A stretch of 64,000 nt of DNA from Allolucifera butyrica (lineage in GTDB: Bacteria > Bacillota > Negativicutes > Sporomusales > UPPP01): NCBI RefSeq assembly GCF_900476375.1, contig NZ_UPPP01000116.1, positions 151,851 through 215,850 of the forward strand. The letters run 5' to 3'. The position numbers were made by a program, and so were the translations under genes. Numbering within the stretch: position 1 is the stretch's first letter; every line of letters starts with the position of its first letter. Positions 1 to 7,663 of this stretch are shown in pieces. Under the pieces are notes generated by a model. That model was given only the letters and a program-made list of their open reading frames with translations. It did not search any database and was not told the origin of the DNA.

Positions 1-2
1 AA

Positions 3-524
3 GGGCATTCCACCGATTACCAGACGCCGCAGGCGCTCAAGGAAATGGTGGAGGACGGGATTGCCATTTTGAAAGTGGGGCCGGCACTGTCCTTTGCCCT
101 GCGGGAAGGTTTGTTTGCGCTGAGTTATATGGAGAAGGAATTGCTCCGGTTTCGTCCGGACCGGGAGGCGTCCTGTTTTATGGAAGTGCTGGACTGGTCC
201 ATGGCCCGCACGCCGGCCGGCTGGACCCGGCATTATACCGGCAGCCCCCCGGCGGTCCGATACGCCCGGAAGTACAGCCTGTTTGACCGCTGCCGTTATT
301 ATTTGCCCCTGGCCGAGGTCCGCTATGCCCTCAGCCAACTATTGGAGAATCTGCGGCAGACCGGCTTGCCGCTGACACTGCTGCGGCAGTTTATGCCGCG
401 CCAGTATGACAAAGTCCGCGGCGGGCGCTTGGAAAACGAGCCGGTCAGCTTAGTCAAGGACTGGATCGGGACCACACTGGACGATTATCTGTATGCGGTG
501 AGACCGGTCCGGATTGACGGCTAA
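3..524 (+). CDS. Tagatose-1,6-bisphosphate aldolase non-catalytic subunit, GatZ/KbaZ-like (5' truncated)
   Basis: The reading frame is already open at the first bases of the window, so only the C-terminal 173 residues are present and the start lies upstream. The peptide begins GHSTDYQTPQALKEMVEDG and continues AILKVGPALSFALREGLFAL, which matches the C-terminal part of the GatZ/KbaZ family. These subunits stabilise the class II aldolase that splits tagatose-1,6-bisphosphate into dihydroxyacetone phosphate and glyceraldehyde-3-phosphate. It is followed 18 bases later by agaS with a strong AGGAGG ribosome site, and by a complete mannose-family PTS. This context favours a galactosamine or N-acetylgalactosamine route over galactitol, by inference. 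The catalytic partner is not visible. Confidence 0.85.
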   Translation, partial: GHSTDYQTPQALKEMVEDGIAILKVGPALSFALREGLFALSYMEKELLRFRPDREASCFMEVLDWSMARTPAGWTRHYTGSPPAVRYARKYSLFDRCRYYLPLAEVRYALSQLLENLRQTGLPLTLLRQFMPRQYDKVRGGRLENEPVSLVKDWIGTTLDDYLYAVRPVRIDG

Positions 525-542
525 AAGCAAAGGAGGATAAAA

Positions 543-1697
543 ATGGGACATCGATTGGGTTTTACCCCGGAAGAAGCGGAGAGACAAGAGATGGAGCATA
601 CCCTGGCGGAAATCGGGCGGCAGCCGGCGGCCTGGCAAACAATCTACGCCGGAATCCGGCACCGGAAAGCGGAGATTGCCTGTTTTCTAAGCAGGCTGGA
701 CAAGGATACCCGGGTTATTTTGACCGGCGCCGGCAGTTCGGGTTTTATCGGGGATGCCCTGGCACCGCTGCTGCGGCAGGAACTGGGTTTTGCGGCGGTG
801 GAGTCGGTGCATACTACCAGCCTGGTGGCCAATCCCGACCTGTATTTTCCGCCGGCGGTCAAAACCCTGCTGATCTCGCTGGGGCGGTCCGGCGACAGTC
901 CGGAAAGTTTGGCGGCTATGGAATTAGCGGAACAACGGGTCAGGGAGATATATCACCTTATTATTACCTGCAACCCCCAGGGAAAATTGGCCGGTTTTCA
1001 CAATGAACGGACTTTGCGCTTTACATTAGAATCGGTGAATGATGCCGCCTTTGCCATGACGGGCAGTGTGACGGGAATGATGCTGGCGGCTTACGGTATT
1101 TTGCATAATGAACGGGATTGGACGCCGGAGGTGGCCCGACTGGCCGACTACGCGGCGGCCGTGATCGACCGCGTCTTTATCCGGCTGGTCGGGGTCCTGG
1201 CCGACGCGGACCGGGCTGTCGTGCTGGGGTCCGGCCCGCTTTGGGGCGCAGCCAGGGAGGGAGCGCTCAAGATTCTGGAACTAACGGCCGGAAAAGTTCT
1301 CTCGCGCTATGACACGCCTCTGGGTTTCCGGCACGGGCCGAAGGCGATGCTGACGTCGGCCACGGCGGTCTTGTATTTTGCCGCCGCCGGCGATTATACC
1401 CGGCAGTACGATTTGGACATGCTGCGGGAGCTTGCCCGGGCGGAAAAACGCCGGCTGGTGGTGGTAGACGACCGGTATGATCCGGAAATGGACCGGCTGG
1501 CCGACCTATATGTTTATAATTCGGTCAATGAAAAGCTGCCGGACGGATTTACGCTGTATATCCCCGTACTGGTGGCCCAGATTGCGGCGTTGTTTGCTTC
1601 CCTCCAATGCGGCTGTACGCCCGATAATCCCTTTCCGGGCGGAGAAGTCAACAAGGTTGTCCAGGGGGTGAAGATTCACCCATGGCGGCAGCAGTGA
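543..1697 (+). CDS. agaS: SIS-domain tagatose-6-phosphate aldose-ketose isomerase / galactosamine-6-phosphate deaminase, AgaS
   Basis: A 384-residue protein with two SIS (sugar isomerase) halves. The first carries LTGAGSSGFIGDALAP at about residues 60-75 and LISLGRSGDSPES near 110. The second carries VVLGSGPLWGAAREGALKILELTAGKV and the TPLGFRHGPKAML motif typical of AgaS. In the family, AgaS converts galactosamine-6-phosphate to tagatose-6-phosphate with release of ammonia, feeding a kinase and the tagatose-bisphosphate aldolase. AAGGAGG lies 5-6 bases before the ATG. The end overlaps the next PTS gene by 16 bases, so translation is probably coupled. Cytoplasmic. Confidence 0.88.
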   Translation: MGHRLGFTPEEAERQEMEHTLAEIGRQPAAWQTIYAGIRHRKAEIACFLSRLDKDTRVILTGAGSSGFIGDALAPLLRQELGFAAVESVHTTSLVANPDLYFPPAVKTLLISLGRSGDSPESLAAMELAEQRVREIYHLIITCNPQGKLAGFHNERTLRFTLESVNDAAFAMTGSVTGMMLAAYGILHNERDWTPEVARLADYAAAVIDRVFIRLVGVLADADRAVVLGSGPLWGAAREGALKILELTAGKVLSRYDTPLGFRHGPKAMLTSATAVLYFAAAGDYTRQYDLDMLRELARAEKRRLVVVDDRYDPEMDRLADLYVYNSVNEKLPDGFTLYIPVLVAQIAALFASLQCGCTPDNPFPGGEVNKVVQGVKIHPWRQQ

Positions 1698-2164
1698 AAC
1701 CGAACATTTTATTAACCCGTATTGATAACCGGCTGGTCCATGGCCAGGTCGGCGTGACCTGGACCACTTCCCTGGGGGCGAATCTGCTCCTGGTGGCGGA
1801 TGACGCGATTGCGCAGGATTCCCTGCAGCAGCAGCTCATGGCCGTCACGGCCGAAGCGTCCGGCGCTCAGATCCGGTTCTTTTCGGTGGAACATACGATT
1901 CAAGTCATTCATCAGGCGTCGCCGGCGCAAAAGATATTTCTGATTTGTAAAACCCCGGCGGTAGTGAGGCGCCTGATTGACGGGGGCGTACCCATCGAGG
2001 CGGTCAATGTGGGCAATATGCATTTTGCGCCGGGCAAACGGCCGCTGAGCAAGAAAGTGTACGTGGATGACACGGACCTGGCGGATCTCCGGTACATCCA
2101 AGCCCGGGGCATCGAGATGTTTATTCAGGATACGCCGGGCGATGCCAGACATTCTGTAGGTTGA
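1682..2164 (+). CDS. PTS system mannose/fructose/sorbose-family IIB component (AgaV/AgaB-like)
   Basis: A 160-residue cytoplasmic IIB protein. The motif LLTRIDNRLVHGQVG contains the histidine (H20 with this start) that receives phosphate from IIA and passes it to the sugar. The end, FIQDTPGDARHSVG, is typical of the family apart from a few residues that abut an inserted repeat. A GTG at 1694 is an alternative start overlapping the agaS stop. The ATG at 1682 was kept because a GGGGTG box lies 12 bases upstream. A 122-base inverted-repeat element starts directly after the stop codon, so the last few residues may come from the insertion. Confidence 0.9.
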   Translation: MAAAVKPNILLTRIDNRLVHGQVGVTWTTSLGANLLLVADDAIAQDSLQQQLMAVTAEASGAQIRFFSVEHTIQVIHQASPAQKIFLICKTPAVVRRLIDGGVPIEAVNVGNMHFAPGKRPLSKKVYVDDTDLADLRYIQARGIEMFIQDTPGDARHSVG

Positions 2165-2286
2165 GAGCCTGATTAAAAAGATGCAGATACCAGGCGCGGC
2201 GAGCATTCGAACGAAGGCGTACTCAGGCGTACGTTGAGTGAGAACGCGCAGCCGCAACAACGTAGATGCGCTTTTTAAACGGGTTC
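2165..2286 (+). repeat. MITE-like inverted-repeat element, copy 1
   Basis: A 122-base intergenic element between the PTS IIB and IIC genes. Its ends form imperfect terminal inverted repeats: GAGCCTGATTAAAAAG on the left and the complement of GAACCCGTTTAAAAAG on the right. The same element occurs inverted at 36861-36981, where the 16-base ends are perfectly complementary. The inside holds a small hairpin (ACTCA...TGAGT) around GTACGT and no coding capacity for a transposase. No clear target duplication was seen. It lies inside an operon, so it is transcribed and could affect mRNA processing between IIB and IIC. Confidence 0.8.
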
Positions 2287-2309
2287 GTATTGAGAAGGGG
2301 GAAGAGCGA

Positions 2310-3104
2310 ATGCATAGTATAACCTGGCTGCAGGGTTGGGAACTGGCGGTCATGGCCGTAGTGCTGGGAATTGATTTCTGGCTGGAAAGTCTCTTTTTAT
2401 TCCGGCCCATCATCGTATGCACGTTAACCGGGCTGATTCTGGGGGATTTGCCAACCGGCCTGATTGCCGGCGGCTTAACCGAACTGGCCTTTGCCGGGTT
2501 GACGCCGGCGGGAGGAACCCAGCCGCCCAATCCGATTCTGGCGGGGGTCATGACCACGGTCATCGCCTATACCACCGGCATTGAGGCCAAGACCGCCATC
2601 GGCCTGGCCCTGCCGTTCAGTTTTTTGATGCAATATATTATTTTACTTTACTATTCCAGTTTTTCTTTTTTCATGGGGAGAGCGGACAAGTACGCCGAAG
2701 AAGCGGATACCCGGGCGTTTATCCGGCTAAATATCCTGACAACGGCCATAGTGGCGCTGACCTATGGGGTTGTCGTGTTTTTCAGCGCTTATGTGGCGCA
2801 GGACGCCATGCAGATGCTGGTGCAGTCCATGCCGGCATGGCTGACTCACGGGTTTGAGATTGCCGGCGGAATTTTGCCGGGCGTTGGGTTTGGCATGTTG
2901 TTGAAGGTCATGTTGAAAAAGCAGTATGTACCGTATCTCATCGCCGGTTTTGTGTTTGCATCCTTTATCCAGTTTTCCAACCTACTGCCCGTGGCTTTGG
3001 TAGGAACCGCCTTTGCAGTGTATGAGTATTTTAACGGCAAGAACAGGCTGCCGGCGGCTTACGAGACGGGAATGAAAGGAGATGGCCCGCATGAAGGCAT
3101 CTAG
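2310..3104 (+). CDS. PTS system mannose-family IIC component (AgaC/AgaW-like)
   Basis: A 264-residue integral membrane permease subunit. It starts MHSITWLQGWELAVMAVVLGIDFWLES and shows many hydrophobic segments, with the family pattern LIAGGLTELAFAGLTPAGGTQPPNPILAG in the first third. It forms the sugar channel together with IID. The frame stays open upstream through the repeat element, but the ATG at 2310 is chosen because a GAAGGGGGAAG ribosome site sits just before it. The 3' end overlaps the IID start by 14 bases. With IIB and AgaS upstream, N-acetylgalactosamine or galactosamine is the likely substrate. Confidence 0.9.
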   Translation: MHSITWLQGWELAVMAVVLGIDFWLESLFLFRPIIVCTLTGLILGDLPTGLIAGGLTELAFAGLTPAGGTQPPNPILAGVMTTVIAYTTGIEAKTAIGLALPFSFLMQYIILLYYSSFSFFMGRADKYAEEADTRAFIRLNILTTAIVALTYGVVVFFSAYVAQDAMQMLVQSMPAWLTHGFEIAGGILPGVGFGMLLKVMLKKQYVPYLIAGFVFASFIQFSNLLPVALVGTAFAVYEYFNGKNRLPAAYETGMKGDGPHEGI

Positions 3105-3888
3105 GATTTTAACCAAGGGCGACATTACCCGGCTGGGCATGATTTCTTCCTTTTTACAGGCGAGCTTTAACTATGAACGGATGCAGGCGGGCGGTTTTAC
3201 CCTGGCTATGCTGCCGGCCCTGCGCAGAATCTGCCGCGGCGACAAACAGAGGCTGTCGGCGGCGATGAAGGACAATCTGGAGTTTATTAATACCCATCCC
3301 AATTTGGTCGGTTTCTTAATGGGCCTCTTACTGTCGCTGGAAGAAAATAATGAGGACCGCAGTTTAATCAAAGGCCTGAAAGTCGCCCTGTTCGGTCCGC
3401 TGGCCGGCATCGGGGACGCCATCTTCTGGTTTACGCTGCTACCGATTGTAGCAGGCATCAGCGCCTCCTTCGCCTTGCAGGGCAGTGTGCTCGGGCCGGT
3501 CCTTTTCTTCGCCGTGTATCTGACAATCTTTATCCTGCGGATTGCCTGGACCCATCTGGGCTATAACCTGGGGATCAAAGCTTTGGCAAAAATCAAAGAC
3601 AGTTCCCGCATTATCGCCAGGGCGGCGACTATCCTAGGCGTGACGGTGATCGGCGGATTGATCGCTTCTTATATCCACATTGAAGTGGTTACCCAGGTGG
3701 CGATTAATGCCGGACACAGCGTTTCATTGCAGAAGGATTTTTTTGATAAAATCTTTCCCAATTTGCTGCCCATGAGTTATGCCCTGCTGATGCTGTATCT
3801 GTTGAAAAGCAAGCAGGTTCATCCGTCCTTGCTGATTCTGGGGACGTTTGTAGGGGCCATCGGTTTGTCCTTCGCCGGGGTACTGTAA
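3091..3888 (+). CDS. PTS system mannose-family IID component (AgaD-like)
   Basis: A 265-residue membrane subunit with the family signature LGMISSFLQASFNYERMQAGGFTLAMLPALRRI near the N terminus. A conserved central part follows, with FLMGLLLSLEENN and ALFGPLAGIGDAIFWFTLLPIVAGI, and hydrophobic helices lie at the C terminus. IID acts with IIC in translocation. The ATG at 3091 is preferred over 3082 because the AAAGGAG box (3074-3080) is about 10 bases from the former and only one from the latter. IIA follows two bases after the stop. Confidence 0.92.
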   Translation: MKASRILTKGDITRLGMISSFLQASFNYERMQAGGFTLAMLPALRRICRGDKQRLSAAMKDNLEFINTHPNLVGFLMGLLLSLEENNEDRSLIKGLKVALFGPLAGIGDAIFWFTLLPIVAGISASFALQGSVLGPVLFFAVYLTIFILRIAWTHLGYNLGIKALAKIKDSSRIIARAATILGVTVIGGLIASYIHIEVVTQVAINAGHSVSLQKDFFDKIFPNLLPMSYALLMLYLLKSKQVHPSLLILGTFVGAIGLSFAGVL

Positions 3889-3889
3889 G

Positions 3890-4327
3890 ATGAAAACTCT
3901 TTTCATCGTCAGCGGGCACGGCCGATTTGCCACGGCCCTGCAGAGCAGTATTGAACTGATCGCCGGTCCGGTCCAGGATATCTATTTTGTCGATTTTACC
4001 GCCGCCGACACGGAGGAAACTTTGAAGGAGAAATTCAGCCGGATTGTTCAGGCGAATCAGGCCGGCAGTGTACTATTCATCACGGATCTTTTAGGCGGGA
4101 CGCCCTTTAAGGTGGCGGCGGCGCTGGCCGTCGGCCGGCAAGGCCGGGAAGTCGTGACCGGGGTCAATGTCGGTTCAATGATCGAAGCAATATTGCAGCG
4201 GGAAACCCTGCCGGTGGAGCAACTGGCGGCAGAGATGGTAGCGGTGAGCCGGAAAACAACCCAGCATTTCCGCCCGGCCGCCGGACGGCCGGGCCAGACT
4301 CCGGCGGAAAGAGGCCAGGGCATTTGA
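3890..4327 (+). CDS. PTS system mannose-family IIA component (AgaF-like)
   Basis: A 145-residue soluble IIA protein. The N-terminal MKTLFIVSGHGRFATAL places the phospho-accepting histidine at residue 10, and FITDLLGGTPFKVAAALA is the second family signature. It takes phosphate from HPr and donates it to IIB. The C-terminal tail (about residues 125-145) is rich in arginine, proline and glycine and looks poorly conserved. It is the last gene of the operon, followed by a strong hairpin at 4357-4387. Confidence 0.9.
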   Translation: MKTLFIVSGHGRFATALQSSIELIAGPVQDIYFVDFTAADTEETLKEKFSRIVQANQAGSVLFITDLLGGTPFKVAAALAVGRQGREVVTGVNVGSMIEAILQRETLPVEQLAAEMVAVSRKTTQHFRPAAGRPGQTPAERGQGI

Positions 4328-4356
4328 GCCGCTTCACGGCGGCAGCACAGGCAAGG

Positions 4357-4387
4357 AAACCCCACACTTTTTATGGTGTGGGGTTTT
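4357..4387 (+). terminator. Rho-independent terminator of the aga operon
   Basis: An 11-base stem AAACCCCACAC pairs with its complement across a short T-rich loop and is followed by a T-rich stretch. It ends the PTS operon and separates it from the Ugp-type importer. Confidence 0.85.
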
Positions 4388-4403
4388 CACTTTGATCGAG
4401 GGA

Positions 4404-4476
4404 TTTGTTAATAAAGTTTTAATCGTTGTTAAAATTTGTTAATAAACCAAAATGGCATAGCCATTTGTGCTAGAAT
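4404..4476 (+). promoter_or_regulatory. Promoter/operator region of the Ugp-type ABC operon
   Basis: Three features lie just upstream of the importer genes. TTTGTTAATAAA is repeated directly at 4404-4415 and 4435-4446, 31 bases apart (about three helical turns). The 17-base palindrome AAATGGCATAGCCATTT covers 4450-4466, where a -35 box would be. An extended -10 box (TG-C-TAGAAT) is at 4468-4476. A conventional -35 is not evident. The repeats and palindrome are candidate regulator sites; the regulator is unknown. Confidence 0.5.
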
Positions 4477-4511
4477 CAAGTCGAATAACCGCTTTCTAAG
4501 AGGTGTTGCCA

Positions 4512-5414
4512 TTGAATCCAGCGTGGACAGGAATGCGGCGGCTGGATAGCCGCCGGTTAGCACATGCTTTGCTTTATTTAGCGCCGTCAATCCTGATTTT
4601 TATAACTTTCGTGTTTTATCCTCTGGTTAAAACGTTTTGGCTCAGCCTGCACCAGGCCGACATGATGGGAGTCCCCAAAACCTTTGTTGGCGGACAGCAA
4701 TATGTTGCCTTGTTTGCCGTTGACAAGTTCGGGCGTAATATCCTTTTGACCTTATTGTTTGCCGTCTACACCGTTATTCCCGGTATGATCATTGGGCTGT
4801 ATCTGGCGTATATCGCCAACTGGCGATTGAAAGGAATTGCCTTTTTCCGTACCGTATTTGCCTCTCCTCTGGTTATCGCAGTGGCTTCGGCCTCGATGAT
4901 TTGGATGATGTTGTACAATCCTAGCGCCGGAGTGCTCAATTACCTGTTGTCATTGGCGGGGGTGCCGCCGGCCCGGTGGCTGGTCGACCCTAATCTGGCG
5001 CTTTTTTCGCTGGCTATTGTCGCAGTATGGCGCAGTCTGGGATTTAATACCATCATTTTATTGAGCGGACTGAAGTCCATTCCCGACAGTTTGTACGAGA
5101 GCGGCCGCATTGACGGCGCCGGGGCATGGCATTTATTTAGGGATATTACTCTTCCCCTGTTGTCGCCCACCTTGTTTTTCGTGTTTGTCGTATCAATGAT
5201 TAACGCGATGCAAGTGTTTGGCGAAATCAACATTTTGACCCTGGGAGGACCGGTGGGAGCTACCAATGTGATGGTATATTCCATCTACCGGGAAGCATTT
5301 TTTAATTTCAATTATGGCCTGGCCAGCGCCCAGGCGATTGTCTTGTTTTTGATCATTTTTGCCTTAACGCTGCTGCAATTTTGGCTGCTGGAAAGGAAGG
5401 TCTTTTATCGATGA
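4512..5414 (+). CDS. ugpA: Sugar/glycerol-3-phosphate ABC transporter permease, UgpA-like
   Basis: A MalF/UgpA-family inner-membrane permease of about 300 residues with six hydrophobic segments. The cytoplasmic EAA loop is visible as ESGRIDGAGAWHLFRDITLPLLSPT at about residues 195-220; it docks the ATPase. The start is uncertain: TTG at 4512 has AGAGGTG at a 6-base spacing, GTG at 4503 lies inside that ribosome site, and an ATG occurs at 4533. It overlaps ugpE by four bases. The family assignment is firm; the glycerol-3-phosphate substrate rests on the UgpB-like binding protein two genes on. Confidence 0.85.
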   Translation: MNPAWTGMRRLDSRRLAHALLYLAPSILIFITFVFYPLVKTFWLSLHQADMMGVPKTFVGGQQYVALFAVDKFGRNILLTLLFAVYTVIPGMIIGLYLAYIANWRLKGIAFFRTVFASPLVIAVASASMIWMMLYNPSAGVLNYLLSLAGVPPARWLVDPNLALFSLAIVAVWRSLGFNTIILLSGLKSIPDSLYESGRIDGAGAWHLFRDITLPLLSPTLFFVFVVSMINAMQVFGEINILTLGGPVGATNVMVYSIYREAFFNFNYGLASAQAIVLFLIIFALTLLQFWLLERKVFYR

Positions 5415-6232
5415 AAAAACGGCTTATCACGGGACTGCAATATGCCGTATTAAGCATAACCGCGTTAATATTGCTGTTCCCGCTTTGGTACGCTTTGGCG
5501 GTCAGTCTGGAAACCGCCGCCGAAACCATGGCTTATCCACCCCGGTTTATTCCCGGCGGGCTGTATTGGGAAGCGTACCGGCAAGCCCTGGCTACCGCGC
5601 CGGTTTTGCGGTTTATTGCCAACAGTTTTTTGGTATCCGGTATAGTGACGGCCGGACAATTGGTTACGGCCAGCCTGGCGGCTTATGCCTTTACTTTCAT
5701 GCGGTTTCCGGGCCGGCAGGTTCTTTTTTATGGGTTTCTGGCGACCATGATGATTCCCTGGGAAGCCACGATTATTCCTAATTACTTTACGATTAAAAAT
5801 CTCAACTGGCTGGATACTTTTCAGGGGTTAGCCGCCCCGTTTTTGGCCACTGCGTTCGGGACGTTTCTCCTGCGGCAATCGTTCATGACGCTGCCCCAGG
5901 CGCTAAACGACGCCGCCCGTATCGACGGCTGCGGCCATTTCCGGTTTTTTGCCACCATGGTGCTGCCGTTGTCCCGCCCGGCGCTGGCGACGCTGGCGGT
6001 CTATGCTTTTCTTACCACTTACAACCAATACTTGTGGCCGCTGTTAGTTACCAATACCGATTCAATGCGGACGGTACAGATCGGGTTGGCTATGCTGCAA
6101 TGGGACCAGTCGCTTTCCTGGAACAGTATGATGGCGGGGGTTATCCTGGTATCGCTGCCGACGGCGATTTTGCTGATTGCCGGACAGAAGCAGCTGGTGA
6201 GGGGGTTAACCGCCGGCGCAGTAAAAGGCTGA
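5411..6232 (+). CDS. ugpE: Sugar/glycerol-3-phosphate ABC transporter permease, UgpE-like
   Basis: A second permease of the MalG/UgpE family, 273 residues, beginning MKKRLITGLQYAVLSITALILLFPLWYALAVS. The EAA loop reads NDAARIDGCGHFRFFATMVLPLSRPALAT. The ATG overlaps the ugpA stop in ATGA, and AAGGAAGG lies upstream, so the two permeases are translationally coupled. It pairs with UgpA to form the membrane channel. Confidence 0.87.
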   Translation: MKKRLITGLQYAVLSITALILLFPLWYALAVSLETAAETMAYPPRFIPGGLYWEAYRQALATAPVLRFIANSFLVSGIVTAGQLVTASLAAYAFTFMRFPGRQVLFYGFLATMMIPWEATIIPNYFTIKNLNWLDTFQGLAAPFLATAFGTFLLRQSFMTLPQALNDAARIDGCGHFRFFATMVLPLSRPALATLAVYAFLTTYNQYLWPLLVTNTDSMRTVQIGLAMLQWDQSLSWNSMMAGVILVSLPTAILLIAGQKQLVRGLTAGAVKG

Positions 6233-6295
6233 CCGGTCTTGGGAAACCCATAGAGAGTTGAAAAATCTAAATCATTTAAAGTGGAGGTAGTTGCT

Positions 6296-7639
6296 ATGAA
6301 GGGTAGAAAAATGATAGCGGCCGCTTTGCTGGCCGTCCTGGTGGCGGTTCTGTCGGCTTGCGGCGGTCCGCAGCAGCAGGCCCAGGGCGGCCAGCAGCCG
6401 GTGAAAGTGGTATTCTGGTATTCCGTAGGCGGCAAAGTAGCGGAAGCGACCAAAGCTCTTGTTGACCAATTTAATAAGACCCACCCCGGTATTCAGGTCG
6501 AAGCCGTTTTCCAGGGGTCCTATGACGACGCCCTGAACAAGTTGAAGCAGTCCATCCGGTCTAACGCCACACCGAACGTTATGCAAGTCTATGATATCGG
6601 TACCCGCTTCATGATTGACAGCAAAGCGATTGTACCGGTGCAGAAATGGATCGATGCCGATAAGCTGGACACTTCATCCTTTGAGCCAAACATTTTGGCG
6701 TATTATACGGTGGATAACAAATTGTATTCCATGCCGTTCAATACTTCGACGCCGATTCTGTATTATAACAAGGACATGTTTAAGGCGGCCGGGCTGGATC
6801 CGGAAAAACCGCCCCGTACTTTTGAAGAGGTGGCGGCGTCGGCGAAAAAGCTGACCGTGCGAGATGACTCCGGCAAGGTAACCCGTCCTGGGCTTACCCT
6901 GGCAATTTATGGCTGGTTCTTTGAACAGTTTATGGCCGAAGAAAACGCGCTGTACGCGAACCAGAGCAATGGAAGGGACGGCGCAGCGACTGCGGTTGCT
7001 TATGACAATGCCCAGGGAGAGAAAATCCTGAACTGGTGGAACGATATGGTGAAAGATGGAGTTTGTGAGAATATTGGACGTAAGACTTCGGACAGCCAGA
7101 AAGCGTTCATCGCCGGACAGACCGCGATGACGATCGACTCTACCGGGGTTCTGCCCGACATCATGGACGGGATAAACGGCAAATTTCAGGTTGGGACCGC
7201 GTTCATGCCCCGTCCGGCCGGTTCCGACGGCGGCGTGATCATCGGCGGCGGCTCGCTGTGGCTGATGGGCAATCACAGTGCGGCGGAAGAAAAGGCGGCC
7301 TGGGAATTTATTAAATTCATGACCGCTCCGGAACAACAGGCCTATTGGCATATTCATACGGGGTATTTTCCGATTACGAAGTTAGCTTACAACGAAGAAA
7401 ACCTAAAACAATTCCATCAAAAATATCCGCAATTTAAGGTTGCCATTGATCAGTTGCACAGTTCGCCCATTACCCGGGCTACGCAAGGGGCGTTATTGGG
7501 CGTGTTTACCCAAGGCCGCCAGGAAATTGAAACGGCAATCGAACAGGTGCTGAACGGGCAGGCCACAGCGGCGGAGGCCCTGAAAAAAGCGGCGGCAAGG
7601 GTCAATGAGGCCATTGCTCGCTACAATCAGACTAAGTAA
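6296..7639 (+). CDS. ugpB: ABC transporter substrate-binding lipoprotein, UgpB-like
   Basis: A 447-residue extracytoplasmic binding protein. The N terminus has a lipoprotein signal with LSACGG, so Cys22 would be lipidated. The body closely resembles UgpB: VMQVYDIGTRFMIDSKAIVPV, LYSMPFNTSTPILYYNKDMFKAAGLDPEKPP, IIGGGSLWLMGN and YWHIHTGYFPITKLAYN follow the E. coli protein in order. UgpB binds sn-glycerol-3-phosphate or glycerophosphodiesters; the exact ligand here is inferred. The ATG at 6296 is set by GGAGG nine bases upstream. No glycerophosphodiester phosphodiesterase (UgpQ) is adjacent. Confidence 0.87.
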   Translation: MKGRKMIAAALLAVLVAVLSACGGPQQQAQGGQQPVKVVFWYSVGGKVAEATKALVDQFNKTHPGIQVEAVFQGSYDDALNKLKQSIRSNATPNVMQVYDIGTRFMIDSKAIVPVQKWIDADKLDTSSFEPNILAYYTVDNKLYSMPFNTSTPILYYNKDMFKAAGLDPEKPPRTFEEVAASAKKLTVRDDSGKVTRPGLTLAIYGWFFEQFMAEENALYANQSNGRDGAATAVAYDNAQGEKILNWWNDMVKDGVCENIGRKTSDSQKAFIAGQTAMTIDSTGVLPDIMDGINGKFQVGTAFMPRPAGSDGGVIIGGGSLWLMGNHSAAEEKAAWEFIKFMTAPEQQAYWHIHTGYFPITKLAYNEENLKQFHQKYPQFKVAIDQLHSSPITRATQGALLGVFTQGRQEIETAIEQVLNGQATAAEALKKAAARVNEAIARYNQTK

Positions 7640-7663
7640 AAAGGTGCAAAGCAGAGGGTTTTT

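Noticed and set aside
2238..2309. N-terminal extension of the PTS IIC gene through the repeat element
   Set aside because: The frame is open by chance in the repeat; the ribosome site and family alignment place the start at 2310.
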